Notes under the pieces: generated by a model
Database searches by the model: none
Told to the model about the DNA's origin: nothing
What the model saw: only the letters and a program-made list of their open reading frames with translations
Part shown: positions 1 to 8,183 of the stretch, piece after piece
Layout of the letters: each line of letters begins with the position of its first letter
How positions within the stretch are numbered: position 1 is the first letter of the stretch
Translations under genes and position numbers: made by a program
DNA from: Planctomycetota bacterium
GTDB lineage: Bacteria > Planctomycetota > UBA1135 > UBA2386
Direction: 5' to 3'
Assembly (NCBI GenBank): GCA_020638695.1
Contig: JACKIB010000018.1
Coordinates: 41,370-105,369, forward strand
DNA: 64,000 nt

Positions 1-701
1 CCACGATCCTGTTCGTGTCCCACGACGCGGTATCGATGAAGCGGCTGTGCGACCACGTCGTGTGGTTGGAGCACGGCACCCTGCGTCAGGCCGGATCGCC
101 ACAGACGGTGGTCGAGTCGTACTTGAAGGCCTTGTTCCAGCAAGAAGTCCAAGCGCCGACGCAGCCCGAGCCCTCGACGACGGGCGAGTCCGAAACGCCG
201 CTACGCTTCGACCAGCGCTCGGGTGACGGCAGCATGGAGCTACTCGGCGCCAGCCTGCTCGACGAGAACGGCGCGGTGCTGTCGAGCACCGACCACGACC
301 GGGACGTTTCACTGCGGCTGCGGATCGTCGACCGCGGGCGGCCGGCGGGCACGCCTTGGCTCGCCGGCTACATCCTGCGCAACAGCAAGGGCGAGGATCT
401 GGCCAGCAGCAACTCGCGGATCGAAGGCGCCGACCTGGGCGCGCTCGGCCAAGGCGAAGAAGCGCTGGTGAGCATCCACGTGCGGATCCCCCGCCTAGCG
501 GAGGGCAGCTACTCGTTCAGCCCGTCGATCGCCTACGACGACGGGACCAAGCTGGTGGTCGCCGATCAGCTCGACAACGCGCTGGTGTTCGAGATCAGCG
601 CACGCCGGGACGTGTATTGCATCCTGTCGCTGGAGACCTCGTACGCGCGGGTGCGCGCCGAGCCGATCGCGCGCGGAGTGTCGGACGCGTCGCGCGGTTG
701 A
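1..701 (+). CDS. ABC transporter ATPase, C-terminal part (Wzt-like polysaccharide export); 5' end outside window
   Basis: The reading frame is open from the left edge, so only the end of the gene is present. It begins in the H-loop region (TILFVSHD) that closes an ABC nucleotide-binding domain, followed by VWLEHGTLRQAGSP, typical of the KpsT/Wzt subfamily. After about residue 60 comes a roughly 150-residue beta-rich extension ending near VYCILSLETSY. In Wzt proteins such an extension binds the terminally modified O-polysaccharide and selects cargo for export. The partner permease would lie upstream. A perfect hairpin overlaps the stop codon. The family call is firm; the exported glycan is unknown. 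Confidence 0.8.
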   Translation, partial: TILFVSHDAVSMKRLCDHVVWLEHGTLRQAGSPQTVVESYLKALFQQEVQAPTQPEPSTTGESETPLRFDQRSGDGSMELLGASLLDENGAVLSSTDHDRDVSLRLRIVDRGRPAGTPWLAGYILRNSKGEDLASSNSRIEGADLGALGQGEEALVSIHVRIPRLAEGSYSFSPSIAYDDGTKLVVADQLDNALVFEISARRDVYCILSLETSYARVRAEPIARGVSDASRG

Positions 702-731
702 CCGGGCATCGCCGTGCGGCAATGCCCGGTC
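700..731. terminator. Bidirectional hairpin between convergent genes
   Basis: A perfect 10-bp stem (GACCGGGCAT with ATGCCCGGTC) carries an inner GCCG/CGGC pairing. It lies between the stop of the ABC ATPase and the stop of the convergent peroxiredoxin gene. There is no clear T-tract, so intrinsic termination is inferred from symmetry and position. Confidence 0.6.
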
Positions 732-739
732 GGTGTCGG

Positions 740-1339
740 CTACAGCTTCTTGGCGTTCTCGGCCAGGTAGGCGGCGACGCCCTTGGCGTCGGCCTTCATG
801 CCGGCCTTGCCCTTGTTCCAGTTCGCCGGGCAGACCTCTCCGTTCTGCTCGTGGAACTGCAGCGCGTCGACCATGCGCAGCGCTTCGGCAACGTTGCGGC
901 CCAGCGGCAGGTCGTTGACGATCTGGTGGCGAACCAGTCCCGTCTTGTCGATCAGGAACAGCCCGCGGTAGGCGACCGCGCCGTCACCGGTCAGCACGTC
1001 GTAGTCACGGGCGATGGACTTGGTCAGGTCCGCCACCAGCGGGTAGCCGATCTTCCCGATCCCGCCCTGCTCGACCGCGGTGTTGCGCCAAGCGGCGTGG
1101 GTGAAGTGCGAGTCGACCGAGACCCCGATCACTTCGCAGTTCCGCTCCTTGAACTCCGCCAGGTGGTTGTCGAAGGCGATGATCTCGGACGGGCACACGA
1201 AGGTGAAGTCCAGCGGGTAGAAGTAGAGGACGACGTACTTGCCGCGGAAATCGGCGAGGCTCTTCTCCGCGAAAGTGTTGTCCGGCATCACGAACTGCGC
1301 CTTGAAATCAGGCGCCTGCTTGCCGACGAGGACTGCCAT
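740..1339 (-). CDS. ahpC: 2-Cys peroxiredoxin (AhpC type)
   Basis: This 199-residue cytoplasmic thiol peroxidase reduces H2O2, organic hydroperoxides and probably peroxynitrite. The peroxidatic cysteine is C49 in FTFVCPSEI and the resolving cysteine is C170 in GEVCPANW, so it is a typical 2-Cys enzyme of the AhpC/Prx1 class. Length is normal. The ATG follows a good ribosome-binding site (AAGGAG about 8 nt upstream). No reductase such as AhpF is adjacent, so electrons probably come from thioredoxin or an unlinked reductase. The upstream region holds an array of inverted-repeat elements. Confidence 0.95.
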   Translation of the reverse strand: MAVLVGKQAPDFKAQFVMPDNTFAEKSLADFRGKYVVLYFYPLDFTFVCPSEIIAFDNHLAEFKERNCEVIGVSVDSHFTHAAWRNTAVEQGGIGKIGYPLVADLTKSIARDYDVLTGDGAVAYRGLFLIDKTGLVRHQIVNDLPLGRNVAEALRMVDALQFHEQNGEVCPANWNKGKAGMKADAKGVAAYLAENAKKL

Positions 1340-1505
1340 GGAGGTTCTCCTTGGGGGTTTCTATGGGTTGGGGAAGTTCCGGTCGGGTGGCGGCGCAGTT
1401 CGAGCGCGTACACCCGGGATGGGTTCGGCCGCGTGCAGCCAGGCTACCGCTACCAATGGCGAAGCGACGCACAGGCCACCGCGTCGCGCGTGGACCGATG
1501 GCGCA

Positions 1506-1673
1506 CTAGGAGTCTGCGCCACGGAAAGGCGATTCAGGAGGTGCGTGGATTTCGGCAGAGGTCGACGCCCGAGAACGCAACCGAGTTGGTGGATTCGGCG
1601 AGGCTTTCGGGGAGTGACGGGTGCTGGAAGGCGCGGATCTCATGGATTGTCATCCCGCGGCGCAGACTCCTAG
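1506..1673. mobile_element. Family A inverted-repeat element, copy 1 (MITE-like, CTAG-bounded)
   Basis: A 168-bp element counting the CTAG at each end. The left end reads CTAGGAGTCTGCGCCAC and the right end is its inverted complement, with decay near the inner edge of the right arm. The final CTAG (1670-1673) is also the first CTAG of copy 2. No coding capacity is evident. Two further copies of the same length are in the window. Confidence 0.85.
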
Positions 1674-1837
1674 GAGTCTGCGCCACAGAAGGGCGACTCA
1701 GGAGGTGCGTGGATTTCGGCGCAGGTCGCCGGCCGAAAACGCAGCCGAATTGGTGGATTCGGCGAGGCTTTCGGGTGGTGACGGGTGTTGGAAGGCGCGG
1801 ATCTCAAGGGTTGTCATTCTGTGGCGCAGACTCCTAG
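1670..1837. mobile_element. Family A inverted-repeat element, copy 2 (tandem with copy 1)
   Basis: 168 bp, nearly perfect 21-bp terminal inverted repeats (CTAGGAGTCTGCGCCACAGA and its complement), in the same orientation as copy 1 and sharing one CTAG with it. Its right CTAG (1834-1837) is the left boundary of a family B element. The copy at 53475 is the closest relative by eye. Confidence 0.9.
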
Positions 1838-2015
1838 CCCGGACGATTCATGACCGAGCTGCTGCGATCGCGCAAGTTCGCTACTGGCTTCGTCGAACGT
1901 CAGAACCTGCTCCTCGACGGGGAGGCACCCAGCCTCCGGGCAGAACCTGCCGTTCTCCTCGCCAGCAACAACCTTGCACGATCTCGCGACGCTGCTCATG
2001 AATGGTCCGGGCTAG
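1834..2015. mobile_element. Family B inverted-repeat element, complete copy
   Basis: About 182 bp with 21-bp terminal inverted repeats (CTAGCCCGGAC-ATTCATGA and its complement, one mismatch), bounded by CTAG on both sides. The interior is unrelated to family A. On the minus strand it has a short open frame beginning MSSVARSCKVVAG, which recurs in the copies at 35.7 and 51.0 kb. That frame decays between copies, so coding is doubtful. It is chained to family A copy 2 through the shared CTAG. Confidence 0.85.
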
Positions 2016-2047
2016 GCGCGCGGGATACGGTACCGTCGCCGGTCCGG

Positions 2048-2563
2048 TCAGTAATCGTACTCGAAGTTGTCGCCGTCCGAATCGTCGCCCTCGAACGAGG
2101 GTCGCTGGCGACCGCGCGTGTTGCGCTTGCGGGCGAACTTGTCGTCGGCGGGACGCGGCGGATCCCAGTCGCGGTCGCGACCACCACCGCGCCGCGCATC
2201 GCGCGGCGGCGAGGAGCCGCCACCGCCCCGGTTTCCACCTCCGCCACCGCCGCCGCCGAAGCGCGGCGCCGATGAACGGGGTCCGCCACCGCCACCCGGG
2301 CGTCCGCCCTCGCGCGGCGGACGCTTCTCTTGCGCCTCGCTCACTCGAATCGTGCGACCGTCCAGCTGGGTCCCGTCGAGTACCATCGCACGCTTCGCAC
2401 CATCTTCATCCGCGAAGGTGACGAAACCGAAGCCACGGGACCGGCCGGTCTCATTGTCGACGATGACCTTGGCCTCGGTCGGAGCGAACTCGGCGAACGC
2501 AGCTTTGAGCTGATCGTCGCCCGTTCCCCAGCTGAGGCCGCCTACGAAGAGTTTCTTGCTCAT
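2048..2563 (-). CDS. RRM-domain RNA-binding protein with Gly/Arg-rich tail
   Basis: 171 residues. A single RNA recognition motif fills residues 4-80, with RNP2 LFVGGL (5-10) and RNP1 RGFGFVTF (43-50). The rest is a disordered RGG-type tail (runs of Gly, then RGGG and RDRDWD) ending in an acidic GDDSDGDNFEYDY. Short bacterial RRM proteins of this layout occur in cyanobacteria and planctomycetes and are linked to cold response and RNA chaperoning; that role is inferred here. It is a single gene with a MITE array downstream. Confidence 0.9.
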   Translation of the reverse strand: MSKKLFVGGLSWGTGDDQLKAAFAEFAPTEAKVIVDNETGRSRGFGFVTFADEDGAKRAMVLDGTQLDGRTIRVSEAQEKRPPREGGRPGGGGGPRSSAPRFGGGGGGGGNRGGGGSSPPRDARRGGGRDRDWDPPRPADDKFARKRNTRGRQRPSFEGDDSDGDNFEYDY

Positions 2564-2703
2564 GGGATCGAGGGGTGGGGGCGAAATCTAATCGACTCCG
2601 CAGCGCATGTCGACGTCCCGCGAGGGGGGTTGGCTACCGGACGGCGGGGGTCCAACCATGTCGCCGGGGGGGAATGTCCGGGGCCGATCACGGACGTCCG
2701 GGG

Positions 2704-3567
2704 TCATCGGGTGAACAGCTTCCCGACCAGATCGACCAGGACCCAGATCCCGGTCGTCTCCACGTCCATCGGCGCGAAGGGGCCGTGGCTCTCCGCCTTC
2801 GCCGCCCGCGCCTGCCGCTCCAGCCGGCGCACCTCCGTCTGGTGCCGCTCGAGCTCCCGGCGACGGGCCGCGTCCATCCCACCGCCGGCAGCGAACTGCA
2901 GGATCTGCTCCAACTCGTGGCAGTCGAACCAGTAGCCGTGCCCCCGGCACCAGTCGATCACCACGCCCGAGGCCTGGGCGAAGTTCTTGCGGTGCATCGG
3001 CTCCGCGCAGGTCGGGCACTTCAGGTACCGCACGGTGCGCTCCAGTTCCGGCGCCGGCACGGGGCCGGGGCTGCGCCCGGAGACCAGCTGCGCCACGGCG
3101 TGCTGATCGCGCTGCTTGATGATGTCCAGGAACACCGCTTCGTCGAGCCACAGTCCACCGCACGACGGGCACTCGATCAGCGAACCAGTGGCGAACTCCT
3201 GCACCACCAGTTCGGTTTCGCACCGCGGACAGGGCCGCCCTTGGAGAGCCTGCACGGTGCCGACCGGGGCGATCCCGGTGCCACACGTGGAACAGTACTG
3301 GGCGTCCTTCACCATCCGCGCGAAGCACTCCGGACAGGTACCGCCGTAGCCGCGCTCGGAGAGCTGGACCCCGCTTCCACAGTAGCCGCACTGCGTCGCT
3401 CCGGCCGCGAGTTCTCCGCCGCACGCGGCGCAGCGCTGCATCTGTAGCTCCCGCGGTTGCACGTGCGGCACGACCAGTGGCTCCGAGCACAGACAGCGCA
3501 CCTTCGTCCCGACGGCGAAGTCCCCGACGTCGTACTGGCGATGGCAGCTCTTGCAGGCGATCAGCAT
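2704..3567 (-). CDS. Zinc-ribbon protein with two TFIIB-like zinc fingers
   Basis: 287 residues from the ATG at 3567, the first start inside the Cys-rich frame. Many CxxC knuckles are present: an N-terminal CKSC...CLC, then CAAC/CGYC, CPEC/CSTC, and two zf-TFIIB-type modules, CPRC...CPSCGGLWLDE (113-143) and CPTCAEPM...CRGHGYWFDCHELEQIL (184-223). The C-terminus is a charged helix (RRRELERHQTEVRRLERQ) followed by a hydrophobic segment. Such proteins are cytoplasmic or membrane-peripheral and their function is not established. It lies downstream of the ABC importer on the same strand, about 40 bp away, and may be co-transcribed. Confidence 0.8.
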   Translation of the reverse strand: MLIACKSCHRQYDVGDFAVGTKVRCLCSEPLVVPHVQPRELQMQRCAACGGELAAGATQCGYCGSGVQLSERGYGGTCPECFARMVKDAQYCSTCGTGIAPVGTVQALQGRPCPRCETELVVQEFATGSLIECPSCGGLWLDEAVFLDIIKQRDQHAVAQLVSGRSPGPVPAPELERTVRYLKCPTCAEPMHRKNFAQASGVVIDWCRGHGYWFDCHELEQILQFAAGGGMDAARRRELERHQTEVRRLERQARAAKAESHGPFAPMDVETTGIWVLVDLVGKLFTR

Positions 3568-3608
3568 CGGCACCGCTTGTCGTAGCCGCACGGCACGCGG
3601 CGGGCAAC

Positions 3609-4376
3609 TCACGGCGCGCGGAAGTCGCGCGGGAAGTAGCCACTCGGGGGGTCGCTGCGGACCCGGAACACCTCGGCCACGGTCGATCCGTCGAGGACCT
3701 CGGCCGGCGCACCCTGTCGGTGGATCCTCCGCCGGTGCAGCAGCGCGACCGAATCGCACCGCGGTGCCACCAGGTTCAGGTCGTGCGACGACACCAATAC
3801 CGCACGGCCTTCCCGGCAAAGCGCGACGAACAGTTCCAGGATCGCCACGGCATGTTCGAGGTCCAGGCTGGCCGTCGGTTCGTCGGCGAGCAGGACCGGG
3901 GCCTCGGTGGCGAGGGCGCGCGCCAAGTGCACCCGCCGTAGCTCGCCGCCCGACAGGCTCCGCACCGAGCGCCCTGCGAGGTGGGTCGTGTCGGTGCGCT
4001 GCATCGCCCGGTCCACGGCCGCCCGATCGTCGGGCGAAGGCACCCCGAGCCTGGGGATGTGCGGGTGCCGCCCCATCATCACGACTTCGAGGACGGTGAA
4101 CTCGAACGAGGTGTCGGAAGCCTGCGGGATCCACGCGATCGCCCGCGCCCGCGCCGCCGCGCCGAGGTCCGCGAGCCGCCGGGCACCGACTCGGACTTCG
4201 CCTGACGTGGGCGCCCGCACCCCGGCAAGCAGAGCCATGAGGGTGGACTTGCCCGCCCCGTTGCACCCCGCGAGCAACCCCAGACGTCCGGGCTCGACCG
4301 TCAGGTCCACCCGCTCGAGCACCGGGTGGTCGCCGTACGCGAACGACACGCCGGTGGCTTCCAGCCGCTCGCTCAC
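3609..4376 (-). CDS. Metal/cobalamin-type ABC importer ATPase (FecE/BtuD family)
   Basis: 255 residues. Walker A is GCNGAGKST, the signature LSGGELRR, Walker B VLLADEPTASLD and the H-loop SSHD. The spacing and the phrase IAWIPQ are those of the iron-siderophore/haem/B12 importer ATPases. The start is a GTG that overlaps the permease stop (GTGA), indicating translational coupling. It powers uptake by the permease (4373-5422) and binding protein (5419-6366). Which ligand is carried cannot be told from sequence alone. Confidence 0.92.
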   Translation of the reverse strand: MSERLEATGVSFAYGDHPVLERVDLTVEPGRLGLLAGCNGAGKSTLMALLAGVRAPTSGEVRVGARRLADLGAAARARAIAWIPQASDTSFEFTVLEVVMMGRHPHIPRLGVPSPDDRAAVDRAMQRTDTTHLAGRSVRSLSGGELRRVHLARALATEAPVLLADEPTASLDLEHAVAILELFVALCREGRAVLVSSHDLNLVAPRCDSVALLHRRRIHRQGAPAEVLDGSTVAEVFRVRSDPPSGYFPRDFRAP

Positions 4377-5422
4377 AGCGGCCGATCCCGGCGCATCCGC
4401 ACCAGCAGGTAGAAGAAGAACGGCGCGCCGATCATGCTCATCACCACTCCGACCCGCAGGCCGGACTGCGGCACCACGACCCGGCACAGGTAATCGGCGG
4501 CGACCAGGAACACACCCCCGAGCACCGCCGCGCTCGGCACCACGGCGCGGTGCCGCGGTCCGACGATCAACCGCGCCATGTGCGGGACCACCAGGCCGAC
4601 GAACGCGATGCCGCCGGTGAACGCGACCGTGACCGCGGTGAGCACGCACGCCGCGGCCAACAGCACCGACCGCACCAGCGGCACATGGACGCCCAGCGCG
4701 CGGGCACTCTCGCCTTCCAGCGTCATCACGTCCATGTCGCGCAGGAACGGCAGCAGGCAACCGGCCACGACCACCAACACCACCCCGACGGTGACCACCG
4801 CCTGTGCGGTGGTCTTGTCGAAGTCCCCCATCAGCCAGAACAGGATCCGGCTGCCCTGCCCCCAGTCGTCGTAGGTCAAGCTGGAGATCGCGAACGAGAT
4901 CAACGCGCCGACCAGCGTGTTCATCGCGATCCCCGCGAGCAACAGGCTGCCGACCGAGAATCCCCGCGTCCCTCCGGCGATGCCGTACACCACCGCGGTG
5001 ACCGCCAGCGCACCGACGATCGCGCAGATCGGCAGCATCGGCGCCCAGTGGCTGTTGAGCCCCAACACGATCGCCACCGTCGCGCCGAGCGCCGAGCCCT
5101 GCGCAGTGCCCAGGATCTCCGGCGAGGCCAGCGGGTTGCGGAATACCGCTTGCATCAGCGTTCCGGCGATCGCCAGCGCCGCTCCGGCGAGCAGCGCGAC
5201 GAGGATGCGCGGCAGTCGAATCGAGGTGACGATCGCCTGCCGGTTCTGCGGCAGCGGCGCCGCCCAGCCGAGCTCGGCGACCAGCGCCTGGCCGACCTCG
5301 GCGGTGCGGATCGGCGCGACCCCGCCGAGGTCCGGACCCTGCACCAGCGACACCGTGGCCAACAAAAGCAACAACGGCAGCGCAATCGCGAGGAACACCC
5401 GCGCCGGCACGCGGCGGCTCAC
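4373..5422 (-). CDS. FecCD/BtuC-type ABC importer permease
   Basis: 349 residues with about ten hydrophobic helices. Family landmarks are RLPRILVALLAGAALAIAGTLMQAVFRNPLASPEILG near the N-terminus and GGIAFVGLVVPHMARLIVGPRHR in the C-terminal half. The GTG start overlaps the stop of the binding-protein gene (GTGA) and the stop overlaps the ATPase start, so the three genes form one coupled operon. It forms the transmembrane channel for an iron-chelate, haem or corrinoid. Confidence 0.93.
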   Translation of the reverse strand: MSRRVPARVFLAIALPLLLLLATVSLVQGPDLGGVAPIRTAEVGQALVAELGWAAPLPQNRQAIVTSIRLPRILVALLAGAALAIAGTLMQAVFRNPLASPEILGTAQGSALGATVAIVLGLNSHWAPMLPICAIVGALAVTAVVYGIAGGTRGFSVGSLLLAGIAMNTLVGALISFAISSLTYDDWGQGSRILFWLMGDFDKTTAQAVVTVGVVLVVVAGCLLPFLRDMDVMTLEGESARALGVHVPLVRSVLLAAACVLTAVTVAFTGGIAFVGLVVPHMARLIVGPRHRAVVPSAAVLGGVFLVAADYLCRVVVPQSGLRVGVVMSMIGAPFFFYLLVRMRRDRPL

Positions 5423-6366
5423 GGGTTCTTCCAATCGTCGAGGATCGTGGCGAGCTTCTCGGCCAACCCGGCCACGTGGTGCGAGGTCGAAAGCAGCAGG
5501 GGATTGGGGACGAATGCGATCCGCCCGCGCTGCACCGCCGGGAGGTGTCGCATGCCGCTCAGCTGCAGCAGTCGTTGCCGCGCCCCGGCCTCGTCGCCCG
5601 GGGCGACGCCGACCACCAAGGCATCGGGATCGAGCCCCAGCAGCTGCTCCTGCTCGAGCCGCACCGCACCGGAAAGGCCACGTTCGGCGGCGGCGTTGCG
5701 CGCACCGACGCACGCGAGAACGTCGTCGAACACCGTGCCCTTGCCGGCGACGAACCCGCTGTCCCAGCTCAGCAACCGCCAGGCGCGGCGTCGCGCACGA
5801 CGCAACGCGACCCGATCCAACCGTTCCTGCATGGTCGCGACCACGCGTTCGGCGGCCTCGTCGCAGCCGATCAGGTAACCGACGTCGCGGATGCTCTGCC
5901 GAATGCCCGCGAGGCTCGACAACCCGTGTAGCCGCACCACGGTGCACCCGTCGCCGGACACCAGCGCGTCCGCACGCTTGTCGCTGAAGCTCGCGAGAAA
6001 CACCAGATCCGGCCGCATGATCCGCACCGATTCAGGGTCGGCGGTGACGTGGTGCGGAAAGCGCCGCGATTCCTCGGCGACCGGGCTGAACATCGGCTTG
6101 GTGCTCACCTCGTGCAGCGCCGCGATGCGCGCCCGCGGGCAGATCGCCAACAGCACTGCATCGGTGAACAAGGTCGCGGAGACGATCCGCTGCGGTGGCG
6201 CGGGCACGCTGCTGGTCTCGCCGGTCGGCGTCGCGTAGCGGCGCGGGAACGGGTCGGAACGGCTGTGGTGCGCGTTCGGGTCTGCCGTGGTAGCTGGCTT
6301 GCAGCCCGGTGTGAGCAGGGCGGCGAGCAGGAGCAGGGTCGGTGCGGACGCGTTGCGGCGGGACAC
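5419..6366 (-). CDS. Substrate-binding lipoprotein of FecB/BtuF-type importer
   Basis: 315 residues from a GTG at 6366 chosen because it places a short positive N-terminus (SRRNAS) before LLLLAALLTPGC, a lipobox with C22 as the lipid-anchored residue. The class III periplasmic-binding fold is recognisable in PQRIVSATLFTDAVLLAIC and RPDLVFLASFSD, and late in VAGLAEKLATILDDW. It delivers ligand to the permease encoded immediately downstream. The order binding protein, permease, ATPase with 4-bp overlaps is standard for this family. No TonB receptor or riboswitch was seen upstream. Confidence 0.88.
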   Translation of the reverse strand: MSRRNASAPTLLLLAALLTPGCKPATTADPNAHHSRSDPFPRRYATPTGETSSVPAPPQRIVSATLFTDAVLLAICPRARIAALHEVSTKPMFSPVAEESRRFPHHVTADPESVRIMRPDLVFLASFSDKRADALVSGDGCTVVRLHGLSSLAGIRQSIRDVGYLIGCDEAAERVVATMQERLDRVALRRARRRAWRLLSWDSGFVAGKGTVFDDVLACVGARNAAAERGLSGAVRLEQEQLLGLDPDALVVGVAPGDEAGARQRLLQLSGMRHLPAVQRGRIAFVPNPLLLSTSHHVAGLAEKLATILDDWKNP

Positions 6367-6689
6367 GGCGGGCAGAGAGTACGGTACGGCGGCCGTAGAA
6401 GCGCGGCCCGGTGCGAACCCGCACGGGGCGCCGTCGGACCGCCGAACCACGCAGCGGGCGCCCGGCAAACGAGACTCCGTGCCCTGGCCCGGCCGATCAA
6501 GGCCGAGCCGCCGCGGTTCCTCGGAGTCGCTCGCGGCTCGTCGACCTCCGGGGCGCCCTGCTCGGGGCGCACATCCTTCTGGCAGGGCGTTGCCGCGCGC
6601 ACCACACGCCGAACCGATCGCCTCCCTCCCGGCGCCGAAACGGCGCACCCGTGCTGGACCCGGGGCCCCCGCCGAGATCCACTCGGGTC

Positions 6690-7202
6690 ATGGAACCCGA
6701 CGCCTTCTGGTCGCTCGTCGACCGATTCGTGGTCCGCGAACCCGGGGCGCCACCCGACGTGACCCCGCTCGAGTCGGCGTTGGCATCCCGACCGGCCACG
6801 GAGATCGTCGCCTTCGACCTCGGACTCCAGCAACGGCTCGCCGACTCGTACGGGTGGCCCTTGTGGGGCGCCGCGTACCTGATCCAGGGCGGGTGCTCGG
6901 ACGATGGCTTCGATTACTTCCGCGGCTGGTTGATCGCGATGGGCCGCGAGATGTTCACCCGCGCCACCACGAATCCGGACAGCCTGGCCGAGCTGCTCGA
7001 TCCCGGCATCGACGGCGACGCGCTGGAGTGCGAGGACATCCTCAACGTCGCCGCCCACGCCCACCAGAGCGCGACCGGAGCGGAGATCACCGGGGCCGCG
7101 ATCGGCTACCCCGAACTCGGCCCGTGCTGGGACTTCGACGACGATGACGAGATGCGCCAGCGCTACCCGAGGCTGTTCGAGAGGTTCGGCGATGCAGGGT
7201 GA
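6690..7202 (+). CDS. DUF4240 domain protein
   Basis: 170 residues. The start MEPDAFWSLVDRF matches the characteristic opening of DUF4240 proteins, followed by WGAAYLIQGGCSDDGFDYFRGWLIAMGR, the most conserved block, and an acidic C-terminus (DFDDDDEMRQRYPRLFERFG). Cytoplasmic, no catalytic residues known; the family is often found near toxin-immunity or regulatory genes, but nothing here supports such a role. Only 4 bp separate it from the next gene, so the two are probably co-transcribed. Upstream codons in the frame look non-coding. Confidence 0.85.
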   Translation: MEPDAFWSLVDRFVVREPGAPPDVTPLESALASRPATEIVAFDLGLQQRLADSYGWPLWGAAYLIQGGCSDDGFDYFRGWLIAMGREMFTRATTNPDSLAELLDPGIDGDALECEDILNVAAHAHQSATGAEITGAAIGYPELGPCWDFDDDDEMRQRYPRLFERFGDAG

Positions 7203-7206
7203 ACCC

Positions 7207-7974
7207 ATGACTCGTCCACACCGCTGGGCGGCGCGCGGCGCGGTGTTGTGTGCCCTCGCCGCGCTGTTGGTCGGCTGCGCCGCCAACCGGGACCACGGCG
7301 ATGGAGGAACGCGTGCCCCCGAGGTGCAAGCGTTCGGCGCACTGCGGGCGATCTTCCACCGCGGCCAGACCGGCGCCGCGGTGGGCCTCGACAAACTGCT
7401 GCCGAACCCGAACCTCTACGCGGTCGGCGCACTGTCCGGACTCGCGGGAGAGGTCACGGTGGTCGGTGGCCGAGTGTTCCTCGCCCATCCGACCGGCAAC
7501 GACACCGCGCGCACCGACGAGCTCGAGCGCAGCGATGCGGCGGCGACGCTGTTGGTCGCCGCCGCGGTGCGGAGTTGGCGCGAAGTGGTGGTGAAGCGGG
7601 CGATTCGCTTCGCGGAGCTCGACCGCGAGATCGCTCGCCTGGCCGCGGGCGCCGGGCTGCGCACCGACCAGCGGATCCCGTTCCTGATCGAAGGCGCATT
7701 CGACGACCTGCACTGGCACGTGATCGACGGCCGGCGGCTGCGTGCCGGAGGGTCGTCCCACGAAGACCACCTGGCGGCGGCGGTCCGCCAGCAGCGGAAG
7801 CGCGCCACCGCCACGCTGATCGGGTTCTACTCGGCGCACGACCAGGGAGTGTTCACGCACATGGGTTCGCGGACCCATGTCCATTGCGTGGTGCGGAAGC
7901 CCCTGGCGTCAGGACACGTCGACCACGTCGACATTCCGGCCGGGGCCACCATCCGCTTCCCGATCGGCCCGTGA
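7207..7974 (+). CDS. Lipoprotein related to acetolactate decarboxylase
   Basis: 255 residues. The signal ALAALLVGC gives a lipobox with lipidated Cys about residue 21. The body contains YAVGALSGLAGEVTVVGGRVFLA, resembling the GLDGE segment of alpha-acetolactate decarboxylases, and late His-rich segments (THMGSRTHVHCVV and SGHVDHVDI) that could be the zinc ligands. That enzyme normally makes acetoin from acetolactate in the cytosol, so an envelope-anchored relative probably does something else. The similarity is from memory of motifs, not from a search. Confidence 0.6.
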   Translation: MTRPHRWAARGAVLCALAALLVGCAANRDHGDGGTRAPEVQAFGALRAIFHRGQTGAAVGLDKLLPNPNLYAVGALSGLAGEVTVVGGRVFLAHPTGNDTARTDELERSDAAATLLVAAAVRSWREVVVKRAIRFAELDREIARLAAGAGLRTDQRIPFLIEGAFDDLHWHVIDGRRLRAGGSSHEDHLAAAVRQQRKRATATLIGFYSAHDQGVFTHMGSRTHVHCVVRKPLASGHVDHVDIPAGATIRFPIGP

Positions 7975-8183
7975 CCAGTGGGTTTCGCGGCCGGGCCGGA
8001 CCGCTCGGGCGCGGCGAGTGACTCCCTCGAACGTGCGCGCGTCAGGGCAGGAGTGGGCGGCGTGCGCCACGGTGTTCGACAAGTCGGCCCCGCTCGGTAT
8101 CGTGAGCCCATGCGGCGGGAGCTCCACCCAGCGCCGTCCCGACACGCGGCACCGGCCGCAACGGACGGTTCGCCTACGGCGCG

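Noticed and set aside
356..1837. 493-residue plus-strand open frame across the peroxiredoxin gene and MITE array
   Set aside because: It runs antisense to the well-supported ahpC and through inverted repeats; composition is that of a GC-rich shadow frame.
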